From positions 642,849-706,848 of the forward strand of contig CAUYUJ010016059.1 of the NCBI GenBank assembly GCA_963575745.1: 64,000 nt of DNA, given 5' to 3'. How positions within the stretch are numbered: position 1 is the stretch's first letter; each line of letters opens with the position of its first letter. This DNA is from Prorocentrum cordatum. Its lineage: Eukaryota > Sar > Dinophyceae > Prorocentrales > Prorocentraceae. Positions 52,868 through 62,590 of this stretch are shown in pieces. The position numbers and the translations under genes were made by a program. The notes beneath the pieces were generated by a model. That model was not told where the DNA came from. It searched no databases and was given only the letters and a program-made list of their open reading frames with translations.

Positions 52868-53018
52868 CCCGGGTGTTGTTAGAAGTGCCTTGGCTCAAGG
52901 TGCCCCCAGCCCTTCGCTCCATTTTGGAACCAAGAAGGGTGCTCTGGAGGCCGTCTGGGCCACCCCGAGACTCCTAACGGCACTTTGGGCAAGAGGCACC
53001 TCTAGCAACACCCGACGA
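52868..53018. mobile_element. Small fold-back element
   Basis: CGGGTGTTGTTAGAAGTGCC on the left pairs with GGCACCTCTAGCAACACCCG on the right. The 110-bp centre has no gene. The word TTGGCTCAAG falls inside the left arm and is not a spliced-leader relic. Confidence 0.65.
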
Positions 53019-53210
53019 GGACGCGCGCGCGCGAGAGCGCGACATGGCCTCCGAGGGACAGGGCGCAGCGCCAGGCCTGGCCTGCATGCGCTCCGCCCGC
53101 GGCGCGCGCTAGGAAGGGCACCGGCGGCGCGCACTGGCTCTGAGAGCGGGGTGCCCTGCAGTCCTCGTGCTGACGCGTGAGGAGCGCTGAAGAAGGAACG
53201 AAGGGGCCTT

Positions 53211-53388
53211 TTACAGTCAACCCATATCCTAAGGACGCACGGCAAAGACGCAATGGTCTTGGAAGGCCATGTCGACACTTTGCGAGCGGGGCGCGGCCAG
53301 CGAAAGCGGCCAAGGATGGGCCGCAGGGGAAGGATGCAAGGGTACCCTTGGGAAGGTTGCCCATCCTTACTATGCGGGTTGACTGTAT
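53211..53388. mobile_element. Mariner-type miniature element (MITE)
   Basis: TA-CAGTCAACCCATATCC on the left mirrors TATGCGGGTTGACTG-TA on the right, i.e. CAGT-starting terminal inverted repeats flanked by TA, the established signature of Tc1/mariner insertions. The interior (about 175 bp) has no open frame and carries GGATGGGCCGCAGGGGAAGG and GGGTACCCTTGGGAAGG. Diverged copies lie at 30,766-30,889 and 62,415-62,590. Confidence 0.78.
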
Positions 53389-53435
53389 GACCACGGCGAG
53401 CTTCAGGCACCAGTGCGGTCCAACTTTTGCACAGC

Positions 53436-53593
53436 GTGTCGCGGAGGCGGCCCCGGCGACACGTCATGCCCTGCAAGCGGATAGCGTGGCGCTCCGCTCT
53501 GCGGGGCAGGATGCTCAGAAACGCTCGGGTCGCTGGCGCTTGGAAATTGGGATGTGGATAGCGTGTCGCGCCGAAGCGTGGTGGGCCAGAACC
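53436..53593 (+). repeat. Dispersed repeat D2, copy 2
   Basis: GTGTCGCGGAGGCGGCCCCG, GCGACACGTCATGCCCTGCA, AGCGGATAGCGTGGCG and GTGTCGCGCCGAAGCGTGG align with copies at 27,775 and 55,397. It starts about 50 bp after the mariner-type element. Confidence 0.85.
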
Positions 53594-54048
53594 AGCGGAG
53601 CGGAACGTTGAGCCAAAGTTCATGACCGCATGCTCCCCGCTCGAGATCCCAGGAACGGCCCGAAAACCCAAGCTCCTCGTGAGCCCAACGTGGTACTGAT
53701 TTCAGCGTCCTGACTTTCATGCCAGGGCCCGCCATCAGCCCCCCAGGTATCTCGTGGACCAACTTCTTTCAACTAAGGCGTGCTTCCTTCGCGCTGGCCT
53801 TCGAAGGCCCATTTTTCGGCGGACCAGCAAGGATGGAGCCAGGGCGGAAAGGTGCCACCCCATGTGGGGACGGGGTCGACACCTCTGAGGCCCGCGGGTT
53901 GGAAGAGCCAATCAACCGCATGTCTGAGACTGCACTGTGTTCTGGAGGAGGGCGTTCAAACGTATACACTCCAGCCGTGCCGCATGGGAAAATAGCAAAA
54001 ACATCCGAAATTGGCATTTGATCCTCCTGTCTTTGCCAAGTGATTGGG
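53594..54048. other. Stretch without a supported gene
   Basis: A minus frame MVHEIPGGLMAGPGMKVRTL (53,762) has gene-like composition but no identifiable motif or partner exon. Confidence 0.35.
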
Positions 54049-54765
54049 TCAGCGCCACTTCCATCCGGGGGGGGGAGGAGGCGACCCCCCAAAGGCATCT
54101 CCTCCAGACCCCTCTGGATGTCCTGCATGGAGGAGCGCCCCGGGAGGCCCAGCGCCAAGAGGGCCCCTTGTGAGGGGGCACCCCCCTGCATCGCGTAGCG
54201 CAGAAGGGGGCAGGGGACGAGCCAGGCTCGCCTCGAGGTCGTCGTCATCGTCGTCGCCGTCGCCGTCGCCGTCGTCGCCGTCACCTCGGTCGTCCTCGTA
54301 TGAAGTCGTCGTGGTGGTCGTCGAGGTCGTCGTCACCTCGGTGGCTGTCGTCGTGGTCGTCGTCGCCGTAGGTTGTTGGTGGCTGTCGTGGTCGTCGTCA
54401 GTCTGGTGGTGGTCGCCGCCGTCGTCGCCACCACCGCTGTCGTCGTCGGAAGAGGGGGCAGGAGAGGGAGCGGGGAGCAGATGGAGAAGGGTCATATGAT
54501 CCTGCTGCTCCAGCTCTTCCTCCACCGCAGCGTTGCCCTGATCCTCCACCTCGTCGTCGTCCTGCTCTTCCTGCCCCTGCACCTGGCCCTGCTCTTCGGT
54601 CTCCTCAGTGCGCTCCTTCTGGCCTTGCTCACGATCCTGCTCCGTGTGACCCTCCCTGCCGCTCCACCTGGCTCGACGCATCTGGCACGCGCCCCCCCTC
54701 CCTGCTCCGCTAGCTGCCTCCCTGCAGCCTCTTCTGCGCCCTCCACATTCCTCCGCCGTTGGCAA
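54049..54765 (-). CDS. Possible low-complexity protein: Glu/Gln-rich, Thr-rich, Asp-rich
   Basis: A 238-codon minus frame starts basic (CQMRRARWSGREG), continues EQDREQGQKERTEETEEQGQ and a non-periodic acidic stretch (NAAVEEELEQQDHMTLLHLL), then Ser/Asp/Gly/His-rich, Thr-rich (PTATTTTTTATEV) and Asp-rich blocks, and ends Gly/Pro-rich. The first half is less periodic than the pure microsatellites nearby, which favours coding, but the Thr/Asp half coincides with a GTC/GTCGTC tract at 54,238-54,445. No domain recognised. Confidence 0.33.
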   Translation of the reverse strand: MPTAEECGGRRRGCREAASGAGRGGACQMRRARWSGREGHTEQDREQGQKERTEETEEQGQVQGQEEQDDDEVEDQGNAAVEEELEQQDHMTLLHLLPAPSPAPSSDDDSGGGDDGGDHHQTDDDHDSHQQPTATTTTTTATEVTTTSTTTTTTSYEDDRGDGDDGDGDGDDDDDDLEASLARPLPPSALRDAGGCPLTRGPLGAGPPGALLHAGHPEGSGGDAFGGSPPPPPGWKWR

Positions 54766-55396
54766 AAGGTCCTGTCGGGAGGGAAACGGGACCGCGGGCG
54801 TTTCACCGGTTTTGCAACCCGCCTCTGTCTGGCTGACGTTCCTGGGGCCCCTGGGATGGCCCCGAAAACGGCGAACAGACCCCTGGACCCCTTTCCATCA
54901 TGACCCTTTTTCTGCATGGAGACTCCTCATCGAGATCCCTCCCCAGACATCCCGCGCTTTGATACGTTCGATGCGTGAGCCCCTGATCTCTCGATCCCTT
55001 CCCACGGCTGGCGCTTCATCCCGAAACGTTTTTTGTTTGTCCCGAGTCCCGGAGCTGGGCTCTGGAGGCAAATCATGCAAAACAACTGGTTCCCTAATTG
55101 TTTCTCGAGGCACCGAATGTATGGATCTCACCTCCCCACCTCTCAAATCTGGGCGGATTCACGGCACTGTCCCCAGTGCAGATCCCGGGTCAGCCTGCCC
55201 GAGTTTGCTCAACCCATTTTCCTCCTCCTTCTCAGCATCGTCGTCCACATCGTCGTCCACCTGATTCTCCTCCTCCTCCTCCTCCTCTTCCTCCGGCTCT
55301 TCTTTTTTCACAAGTTTGATGCTCTAGGCGCCCAAACGCTCCCCCCATGCCCACGCAGCTAGTTCTGAGGAAGTACGGTCGGGAACGTTTACTTAA
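54766..55396. other. Stretch without recognised gene
   Basis: Contains a CTCCTC run at about 55,268-55,295 and nothing else recognisable. Confidence 0.45.
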
Positions 55397-55551
55397 CGTG
55401 TCGCGGTGGTGGCCCCGGCGACACGCTATGCCTTGCAAGCGGATAGCGTGTGGTTCCGCCCCGCAGGGCGGGAGGCTTCGCAAGGCTCGGGATGTTGACG
55501 GTCGGGGGCCGAGACACGGTTAGCGTATCGCGCCAGGGCGTTGTGGGCCGG
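55397..55551 (+). repeat. Dispersed repeat D2, copy 3, with perfect 9-bp hairpin
   Basis: It contains ACACGCTAT and ATAGCGTGT separated by 13 bases, a perfect stem at 55,421-55,451. The ends match the other two copies (GTGTCGCGG at left, TTGTGGGCC at right). Confidence 0.85.
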
Positions 55552-55737
55552 AAATGCGGAGCGATGGGCTGACCAAAATGTGCCGACCGCAAAATGAACG
55601 CTCGACTGCCTCAAAAGCAACGAGGCCTCCAGATCAGTGACGGCGGGTCCAATAAACTCGGCGTTCTCCCAAGACGCACGGCGAGTGTGGCGCGACACGG
55701 CGACCTTGCCGAGCTGCGAAGAGCGCGTTTCTTTATG

Positions 55738-57030
55738 TTCGGCGATGATGGGCGTCATGGGGGGGGGGAGGGCGGGGGGGGGTATGACGTGACGCCCCCC
55801 CCCCCGCCGAGTGGCTCCGGCACCACAGCCGCGCCCGCGCGCACGACGCGACGAGCGAAGAGCGACGAGCGACGACGACGACGACGCGAGCAGCATGTAA
55901 GTGGCGATCTGCCCATTGCGCCTGTGTGCACCACAACGCTCGCGTGCACCACACCGCGCGTGTGCACCACAGCGCCTGCGTACACCGCAACAGCCGTGTG
56001 CAACGCACCGCCCACGTATACCACAATACTTGGGAGCACTACAGCGCCGGTGTACATACACCGCAGCAGCCATGTGCAACACAACGCCTGTGTACACCAC
56101 AGTGCTTGCGTGCACCGCACCGCTTGTGCACGCCACAACGCCTGTTTACACCACAGCATCCGCGTGCAACGCAGCGCTGGTGTACACCACAGTGCCTGCG
56201 TGCACAGGACAGGTAGAGGGAGCATGTACGTCAGGATCAGCTGCGGACAACTAAACGCCACGCCAAGAAAGTTCTGATAATCGAATGCGACGTTTTTCCC
56301 TCCTCCCTCCTCCTCCACCTCCTCCTCTTCCTCCTCCTCCTTCTTACCCCCTGTCGTGCGGCTTGGCGTTACAACGCACGTGCGCATCTCAGCGTGCACC
56401 GCAGAATGGTCGATTGAATCGGTCCACTTGGTTCTCGGACGGCCAGTTTAGCTGGAGCCTCCTGGACGCAAGTGGGATTCACGGTGATGCGGGCGGACTC
56501 GGGGGGACTCGTAGATTCCAGCGGCGCTCCTTTGTCCATGAGGATATGTTTTCTATGATTTTCTCTGGAATCCTCATGCGCTCCATTTTGTCACAGGGAT
56601 CCCTTCTGATGTTCAATGGTGCTGTGTTGCACACGGCTGATGTGGTGCACACAGGCGCCGTGGCGTACAGAGGCACTGCAATGCACGCAGGCATTGTGGT
56701 GTACACTGGTGCTGTGTTGCGCACGGCTGATGTGGGGTACGGAGGCGCTGTGGTGTACGCAGGAGCTGCTGTGCCCGCAAGCACGGTGGCACAAGCTGAC
56801 GCTGTGTTGCACGCGGCTGCTGTGGTGTACATCGGCGGTGCGGTGTACACAGGACAGGCGCTGCGGTGCACGCGGGCACTGTGATGTACACAGGCGTTGT
56901 GGTGCATATCGCCACCTACATGTTCGTGCTACCCGTCTTCCGTCATTCCTAAACATTCCCAAACGCCGCCGGCGCGAAACGTCACGTCATCGACCCCCTC
57001 CCCCCCCAGATGATTGCCGTCATCGGCCCA
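55738..57030. repeat. Large imperfect inverted repeat with minisatellite arms
   Basis: The left arm runs ATGATGGGCGTCATGGGG, poly-G, TATGACGTGACG, CATGTAAGTGGCGATCTGCC, then a minisatellite of GTGCACCACAGCGCCTGC units (about 55,905-56,222). The right arm is its diverged reverse complement: minisatellite GCTGTGGTGTACACAGGCG (56,610-56,906), CATATCGCCACCTACATG, ACGTCACGTCAT, poly-C, GATTGCCGTCAT. The spacer of about 390 bp (56,222-56,610) holds a CTC run and no recognised gene. Confidence 0.8.
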
Positions 57031-57054
57031 TAAAAAACAGGCTCCAGCCGCGTC

Positions 57055-57107
57055 CGCGCGCACGACGACGATGAGCGACGAGCGACGAAGCACGAGCGAC
57101 GACGACG

Positions 57108-57145
<38 letters not shown>
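57055..57145. repeat. ACG microsatellite and second copy of arm-flanking sequence
   Basis: CCGCGTCCGCGCGCACGACG with GAGCGACGAGCGACGA repeats, in direct orientation, the segment at 55,828-55,893, then becomes pure ACG. A further ACGTCAT-GGGGGGG copy occurs near 57,262-57,275. Confidence 0.85.
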
Positions 57146-57149
<4 letters not shown>

Positions 57150-57787
57150 CACGACGACGCCTGCGGACCAGACACCTATTCGGATTCCTACGCGGACACC
57201 TACGCGGATCCCAACGCGCACGGCGGCAGTGCCCGGAGCGCACTGGGGGGAGAGCGTTACGTCATAGGGGGGGGAGCAGGGGCCATGACGCCCGTCATGC
57301 CCCAAGCAATAAAGAAACGGGCTCAAACTATCACACGAACGCGCTGGATCCCACGAGGGGGCGCAGCGAAGCACCGCAAAGACATGGACGGGTGTCGAAT
57401 GTGCAACGCCTAAGACGGCGCCAAAATTCGTTAAACATATCCAACGACATACAGAGTCAGTCGGAATTTCTGGGAATTTCAGCATTTTCGTCTGAAAGGC
57501 ACCTGCGGACGCATGCCGCGACGACCCCAACCCCTGGGAAACCAGACGTTGCTTTGCAAGCAAAGGAAGAAAGACCGAGATCAGGAGAGAGACCCGTTCA
57601 GGAGAAGGGCGTTGCGTTGGCGCTGACAGCGGGTTCTTCGGAGAGAAGTTCGGGTCTGAAGACTCGCCTGGCAACGAGCATCGCATCTGAGTTCAAAGGT
57701 TTGTTTCGCTCGGACACAATGTGCCACGTTCCAGTAGAGCGAGAAATGCTTCAAAAATGGCCAGGCGACAACGAGCTTGCGCGAGTT
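57146..57787. other. Region upstream of the LINE reverse transcriptase
   Basis: An open plus frame here may be the degraded linker of the LINE, but no motif confirms it. Confidence 0.35.
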
Positions 57788-57905
57788 CTCCCCGAAGTAT
57801 ACTCCAGGGAGGGACCATCTGAATGACCGCTCTCGCGCAATGTTCCCTCCGAAGTGTACTCCAGGAAGGGCCCAGCTGAATGGCCGCTCTCGCGCAGTGC
57901 TCCCC
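57788..57905. repeat. 58-bp tandem duplication
   Basis: CCCGAAGTATACTCCAGGGA with TGACCGCTCTCGCGCAA is followed 58 bp later by CCGAAGTGTACTCCAGGAAG with TGGCCGCTCTCGCGCAG. It abuts the reverse-transcriptase pseudogene. Confidence 0.85.
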
Positions 57906-57924
57906 GTGACGCCCCCAATTTTAT

Positions 57925-59381
57925 CATGGCAGAAATCATGGCGCCACTGAAGCAGCTGGAGCGCAACAAGGCACCGGACTCCGAAGGGATTGCACTAGAG
58001 CGCGTTCTACACCCACCACTGCGAGCAACGATAATAAGCCTTGACCGTTGCAAAGACGTTTTGAAGGAAGGGCTTTCCCGAACTGTTGGCCGCGTACTAT
58101 TTTCACAGCGCTGCCTAAAACAGGAAACGCGCTAGAAGCGTCACATTCGTGCCCCACTGCAGTGCAAAGGATGATGTATAATACTCTGGCCAAACATTTT
58201 GTTGTCAAAGAATTTCGCTGCGGTTGAAGGCAGCGCCAGGCGCCGGCCTTGACTTCGGCGCCAGCGAGGTCCTGCACTGCATGGGTCACATGGCAGGGTT
58301 TGCTCAAGCATTCAATCACGACTTCTGGGTAGTCAGTCTGAACCTTAACATGGCGTTGGACAAAGTATCCCACGAATCTGTTATAAAGCCCATCTTGCAG
58401 CAAGGGCGCTGATGAGGCGCACGCCTACGTGCTGCATGAGTTGTACTGGGGGCACAAGGGCCAAGTTGGCACGAGCGACGTCTTTGAGCTCTTGTGGAGC
58501 GTTCGCCAGGGTGACGTCTTGAGCCGGCGCTTGTTCCATGCAAGCATGGAGATTGTTTTCAGCAGGTGGAAGGGCCGCCACGCAGCGCAGGTGTTGAACC
58601 CCCCAGGCGAAACAGAACACTTTTCCGAGCACTCGATCGGCAGACGATGTTCTTCTCTATGCCCGCTTACTGGAGGACGCAAACGTCATGCTGTCGCTGT
58701 TGCTTGAAGAAATCGAGACGGTCGGGCTGAAACTTAGCGCGACAAACGCGAAAATCTAATCCTCGAGAGACGCCGGCGCGCCGCTGGCACTTGGAAAATT
58801 GCGTGGATTGCTGGCCGCTGCCGCCACGTGCTTTCTCCAGACAAATCTCGCGCACATTCAGCGGAAACCCTCAATCTGTCAAAAAAGGGGGCAGCAGTTG
58901 CCGTCAAGAAAAAAGATCTACCGCGTGGTACCAGTCTCAAAAACGCCTGATACTCATGAGCCAGCAGATGAACGCTGGTCACAGCAGAAAGCTGTCCAAC
59001 TCTGCAGTCCTGCCGGTCCTACTGTGGGGAATGGCCAGCGTGGCTCTGAAGCCGCAGCACAACGCCATGATCCGGGGAGTGCGAACTAGGATGCTTCGAA
59101 CTATGGCGGGCTCGAGGCGAGTAAACAGAGACGGCTGGCAGGATATGATGCGCGAGATGCAGGCGCGCGTGTCCAACTTGTTGTCTACGACAGCTCCCCC
59201 GGACGTCTCTTTGAAGTGGCGGCTAGCTCGTCAGCTCTTCAACGCACAGGTCGACAAGTGGGCGCCCCTCCTGCGGCAGCTGCCGTCGGCCCACAAACGG
59301 ACACGAGGCATACCACGGCTGCAATGGAATGATGACTTGAACACGTTCTGCGAACACATGTGCACATATGTTTTTGTATAG
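57925..59381 (+). pseudogene. LINE reverse transcriptase, frameshifted
   Basis: Ordered non-LTR reverse-transcriptase motifs are spread over three frames: MAPLKQLERNKAPDSEGIA (57,940), the first catalytic-Asp block LNMALDKVSHESVIKPIL (58,340), YWGHKGQVGTS and VRQGDVLSRRLFHASME (58,500-58,550), and SADDVLLYARLLEDANVM (58,637) where the usual FADD has become SADD. A stop follows NAKI at 58,757. A downstream frame (58,900-59,381) gives the typical C-terminal region VLPVLLWGMASVAL, RTMAGSRRVNRDGWQDMM and HKRTRGIPRLQWNDDLNTFC, then a stop. At least three frame changes, so inactive. No endonuclease is recognised upstream. Confidence 0.85.
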
Positions 59382-60868
59382 GCACTGCAAACGCCGGACA
59401 TTGAGAACAATCCATCGATTCCTGCATGAACCAGTTGTGATGCCCCCTCCCTCGCTCCCCTCTCCTCCTCCTTCTCCTCCTTCCTAGCCTCCCCGCCGTG
59501 CATTCTTCTGCATTCCCAGTCTATTGATACTTCACGCTGTCTGGCTGGTAGACTGATTGTTCACCCATGCCCTGCATAGGGCCGAGCAGCCGACAGTCCT
59601 GCTCGTGTGGCTCGCTCACTCGCAGAACACCTGGATACTTTGAGAGCTGGCGGCTGGCGGGCCTGAAAGATGTACACCATCAGGCGCCACAGCCCTTTCA
59701 GAGCACTCCAGAACACTCAAAGAGCGTTCCAGAGCGCTCTGGAGAGACTGATCTTCATCATAGTCCTGAGCCTGCCTGAAAACCCAGCACTCCCCCTGCG
59801 TCAACGAGTCTGGAACAAGGTCGGAGCTGGTGGACGAATCTAAGACACACCGCTGCACTGAGGCACTCACTCCTGCATCTTCTGGTCGCCGCTTTCCTCG
59901 CCCTCCTGTAGCAGATGGGACAAGGAGGAAAGGCGGTTGAGGAGGATGAGGAGGTGACCTTCTCCTCGCTTCTCCTCCCACTTCTCTCCTCCTCCCGCCT
60001 CCCGCCCTCCCCTCCCGCCTCTCGCCTCCCTCCTCTCCATCATGCTTCTGCTGACTCATCCCTCCTCCCCCCTTCTCCCGCCTCCCCTCTCTCCTACCCG
60101 TCTGCCTCCTCCTGCTTGTCAGCCTCATCCTCCTCCCTCGGCACGGCCTGAGCGCCAGCAAGATACTGCCAACTCGCTTGCGCAGAGGTGGGCGGCGGTT
60201 CCCATCTGAGCGGGGCCACTTCCGCGACCAGACGCGCCAGCCAAAGTGACAAAACGATCAGACCAATCACCCGGAGCCTCCTCCTCCTCCCATTTTCGGC
60301 GGCGCGCAGCAGGGGGTATTGGGGAGGTGAGAAAAGTGCTTAGGAAGAGGCTGCTCCTTAGAAGAGCTGGTGATTCTAAGGAGCCACCCCCCTCCTCCGA
60401 CACTACTCTGCGCGATCCTCGGCACCCCTCCAAGAAGGGCGCGGAGATCCTCCAAGGCACCCCTCCTGGAGGTGGAGGGGGGGGAGGAGGTGGAGGAGGG
60501 GGAAGAGGGGAGAAGTGGGACCAGTGTAAACCCAAGACTCATCAACGATACTGCAATAAACCCTGCCTCAAAGCTCCCCCTACCCAGGCCCCTGCAAATA
60601 TTCAATTCCAATGAAATCAATGCCCAATTGGAAAATGACTGCTTGAAAACCCTGAACTGTGCCAGAACACCATTCATGGGACTTCGATGCCGCGGAACAC
60701 CGGCACTGTTCCGTCTTGACGATCTTGAGCCGCGCCAGAACACCGTTCCCTAGAGTTCAACACCACGAATCAACGTAACTGCTGCGCCCTGACAAACCGA
60801 CATCATACCTAAATACCATTTCTGGGACGTTAACCATGGGAATCCTTGCAACTGCTGTTAACGCTCAA
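59382..60868. other. Stretch without a recognised gene
   Basis: Contains C/T-rich patches (59,950-60,140), a GGTGGAGG run (60,470-60,505) and an imperfect GCTGCTCCTTAGAAG/CTAAGGAGC pairing near 60,350-60,383. Nothing else. Confidence 0.45.
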
Positions 60869-61283
60869 TACGAATGCACGCGGCGCTAAAACCAGATCCG
60901 CATTTTCCAAAGGACCCGCCCTCCATCCGTGAAGCTCGACGTTTTATGTCACGACGAATGTGCGCGGCACCACGGCGAGAACCACATTTTGAAAACGACC
61001 CGCCCTACATCCGTGCAATTCTTACAAGGTGTTTTGAATCATGTGCGCGGTGCTAAGGCGGCAACCACATTTTTGAAAATGACCTGTCCCCAACTCGTGA
61101 GGCTCTTGCAAAGGTTTAAGACGGGTGTGCGCGGCGCTGAAGCGAAAACCACATCTTGAAAACCAACTGCCCTCAATCCCTATTTTTTTGACATTTGTTG
61201 AAACGGATGTGCGCGGTGTTGAGGCGAGAGTCACATTTTGAAAACCAACCGGCCTCCATCCGTGAAACTGTTGCAAATCGTAA
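60869..61283. repeat. About 83-bp degenerate tandem repeat, five units
   Basis: Each unit has TGTGCGCGGYGCT, a GCGAGAACCACATTTTGAAA block, CCCGCCCTCCATCCGTGAA and a T-rich end (CTTGCAAAGG or similar). Starts are near 60,870, 60,955, 61,040, 61,123 and 61,203. Divergence is high, so this is an old array. Confidence 0.88.
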
Positions 61284-62104
61284 GCTCCAGGACCAGAGAT
61301 GGTGAGAAAGTATCAAGCGAAACGAGCGGCCGCCCCTTGCGATTGGCCCCGGGGCGCGACAGAGAGGAGTCATTCATGAGGCAACAGAGCGGAGGGAGAG
61401 GAGGGGAGGAGGGGGGGGGGGAGGGGGAGAAGGAAGAAAAGGGGAGGAGTGAAGGGGCCCTGGGACACACAAATAAACAGACACAAGTAACCGGAGTCCC
61501 CATATTTTCCAATATTTTCTGGGTCTGTCTTCCCCCTCACTTCCCATATTGTCCAATCTTTCCTGGGGAATCGACGATTAAATGTGTCTGTCTTTTCCCC
61601 TCCTGAAGGAGGGAGGGCCTCCCTCCTCCCCCTGTCCCTCCCTCCTTCCCTTCTCGCTCCCGCTCCCCTCCCTTGCAAACGGCCGTCCACGGGACACCCC
61701 ACGGGGCGTGGGTTTGGGCAGGACGACAAAACACGCAGGGACAGGGGCAGACAGACGAGGATGGGCAGGAAAACGCGATCTCTGCTCGATCCTCGAAGCT
61801 CGAAGATCAACTTCTGCTACTTGAATCCGTGAGACACGTCTGTGCCTGTGGAGGCTTCCAGAGAACACGAACCTTGGCGATCAACGCGGACCCCTGTGAC
61901 TCAGGGTGCTTTTTGGCGGAGTCTGTTCTGAAGACAATCTGCGAAGTCGAACTCAGAAGTGCGGGCACGGAAAGCAACAGACCAAACGCCACGTATCCAA
62001 ATACGCGGGGTAACGATGCAATTGAGTGTAGGCTGGGAGCCCATCCGGACACATCTGATACCCCACACCATCTCCTGAAGCAGCTCAATGGGATGATTCT
62101 GCCT
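61284..62104. other. Stretch without a recognised gene
   Basis: It holds a G-rich tract (61,395-61,450) and a complementary C/T-rich tract (61,600-61,680) but no supported exon. Confidence 0.45.
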
Positions 62105-62119
62105 CCTCCCTCTCTCCCG

Positions 62120-62150
<31 letters not shown>

Positions 62151-62160
62151 CCTCTCTCGG
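62105..62160. repeat. (CT)n microsatellite
   Basis: CTCTCT run with TCCC interruptions. Confidence 0.93.
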
Positions 62161-62221
62161 TGTCTCTGAATGTTTGTTCTTAAGCGGTGCTTCCGCCGAT
62201 GGGGCTCTTGCGCTGCGGATG

Positions 62222-62330
62222 CCGTGCCGCCCGTGGGCACCGCCCGTGGGCGCCGCGCCAGGCCGGCGCCCATGGGCGCCGCGCCCCGGGGGCGCCCCGT
62301 GCGCCGGCTGGGTTGCTCCAGGTCGTCGTG
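62222..62330. repeat. GGGCGCC-rich palindromic patch
   Basis: Repeated GTGGGCGCCGCGCC words include the perfect 16-bp palindrome GGCGCCCATGGGCGCC at about 62,265-62,280. Confidence 0.75.
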
Positions 62331-62414
62331 CGGTCGCCGCGCACGGGCGACTCCGTTTCTTCCCCCTCCTTCCTGTTGAGCAGATGCCACGCTGCTCGCA
62401 CCGAGCACGTAGCT

Positions 62415-62590
62415 TACAGTCAGGACTGATGGCAAGGGTGCGCGAGAAGAATGCGAGCCCCCTGGACGTCCATGCTGAAGCTGTTTCGAGCGCGGCGGGC
62501 CACCGGAAGTAGTCAAGGATGCACCAGAGAGGCACGGATGCAAGGGTACCCTTTGGAAGGTAACCCATCCTTACCATCGGTTTCGACTAC
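62415..62590. mobile_element. Diverged copy of the mariner-type miniature element
   Basis: Starts TACAGTCAGGACTGATGG and ends CCATCGGTTTCGACTACA. The interior GGATGCAAGGGTACCCTTTG with GAAGGTAACCCATCCTTAC matches the 53-kb copy closely, while the inverted ends have decayed. Confidence 0.68.

Noticed and set aside
52880-52898. TTGGCTCAAG, resembling the end of the dinoflagellate spliced leader
   Set aside because: Only ten bases match and they fall inside a fold-back arm, so it is not evidence of a retrocopied transcript.
55755-56399. CTQALWCT-type repeated protein frames
   Set aside because: They come from the inverted minisatellite and appear equally on both strands.
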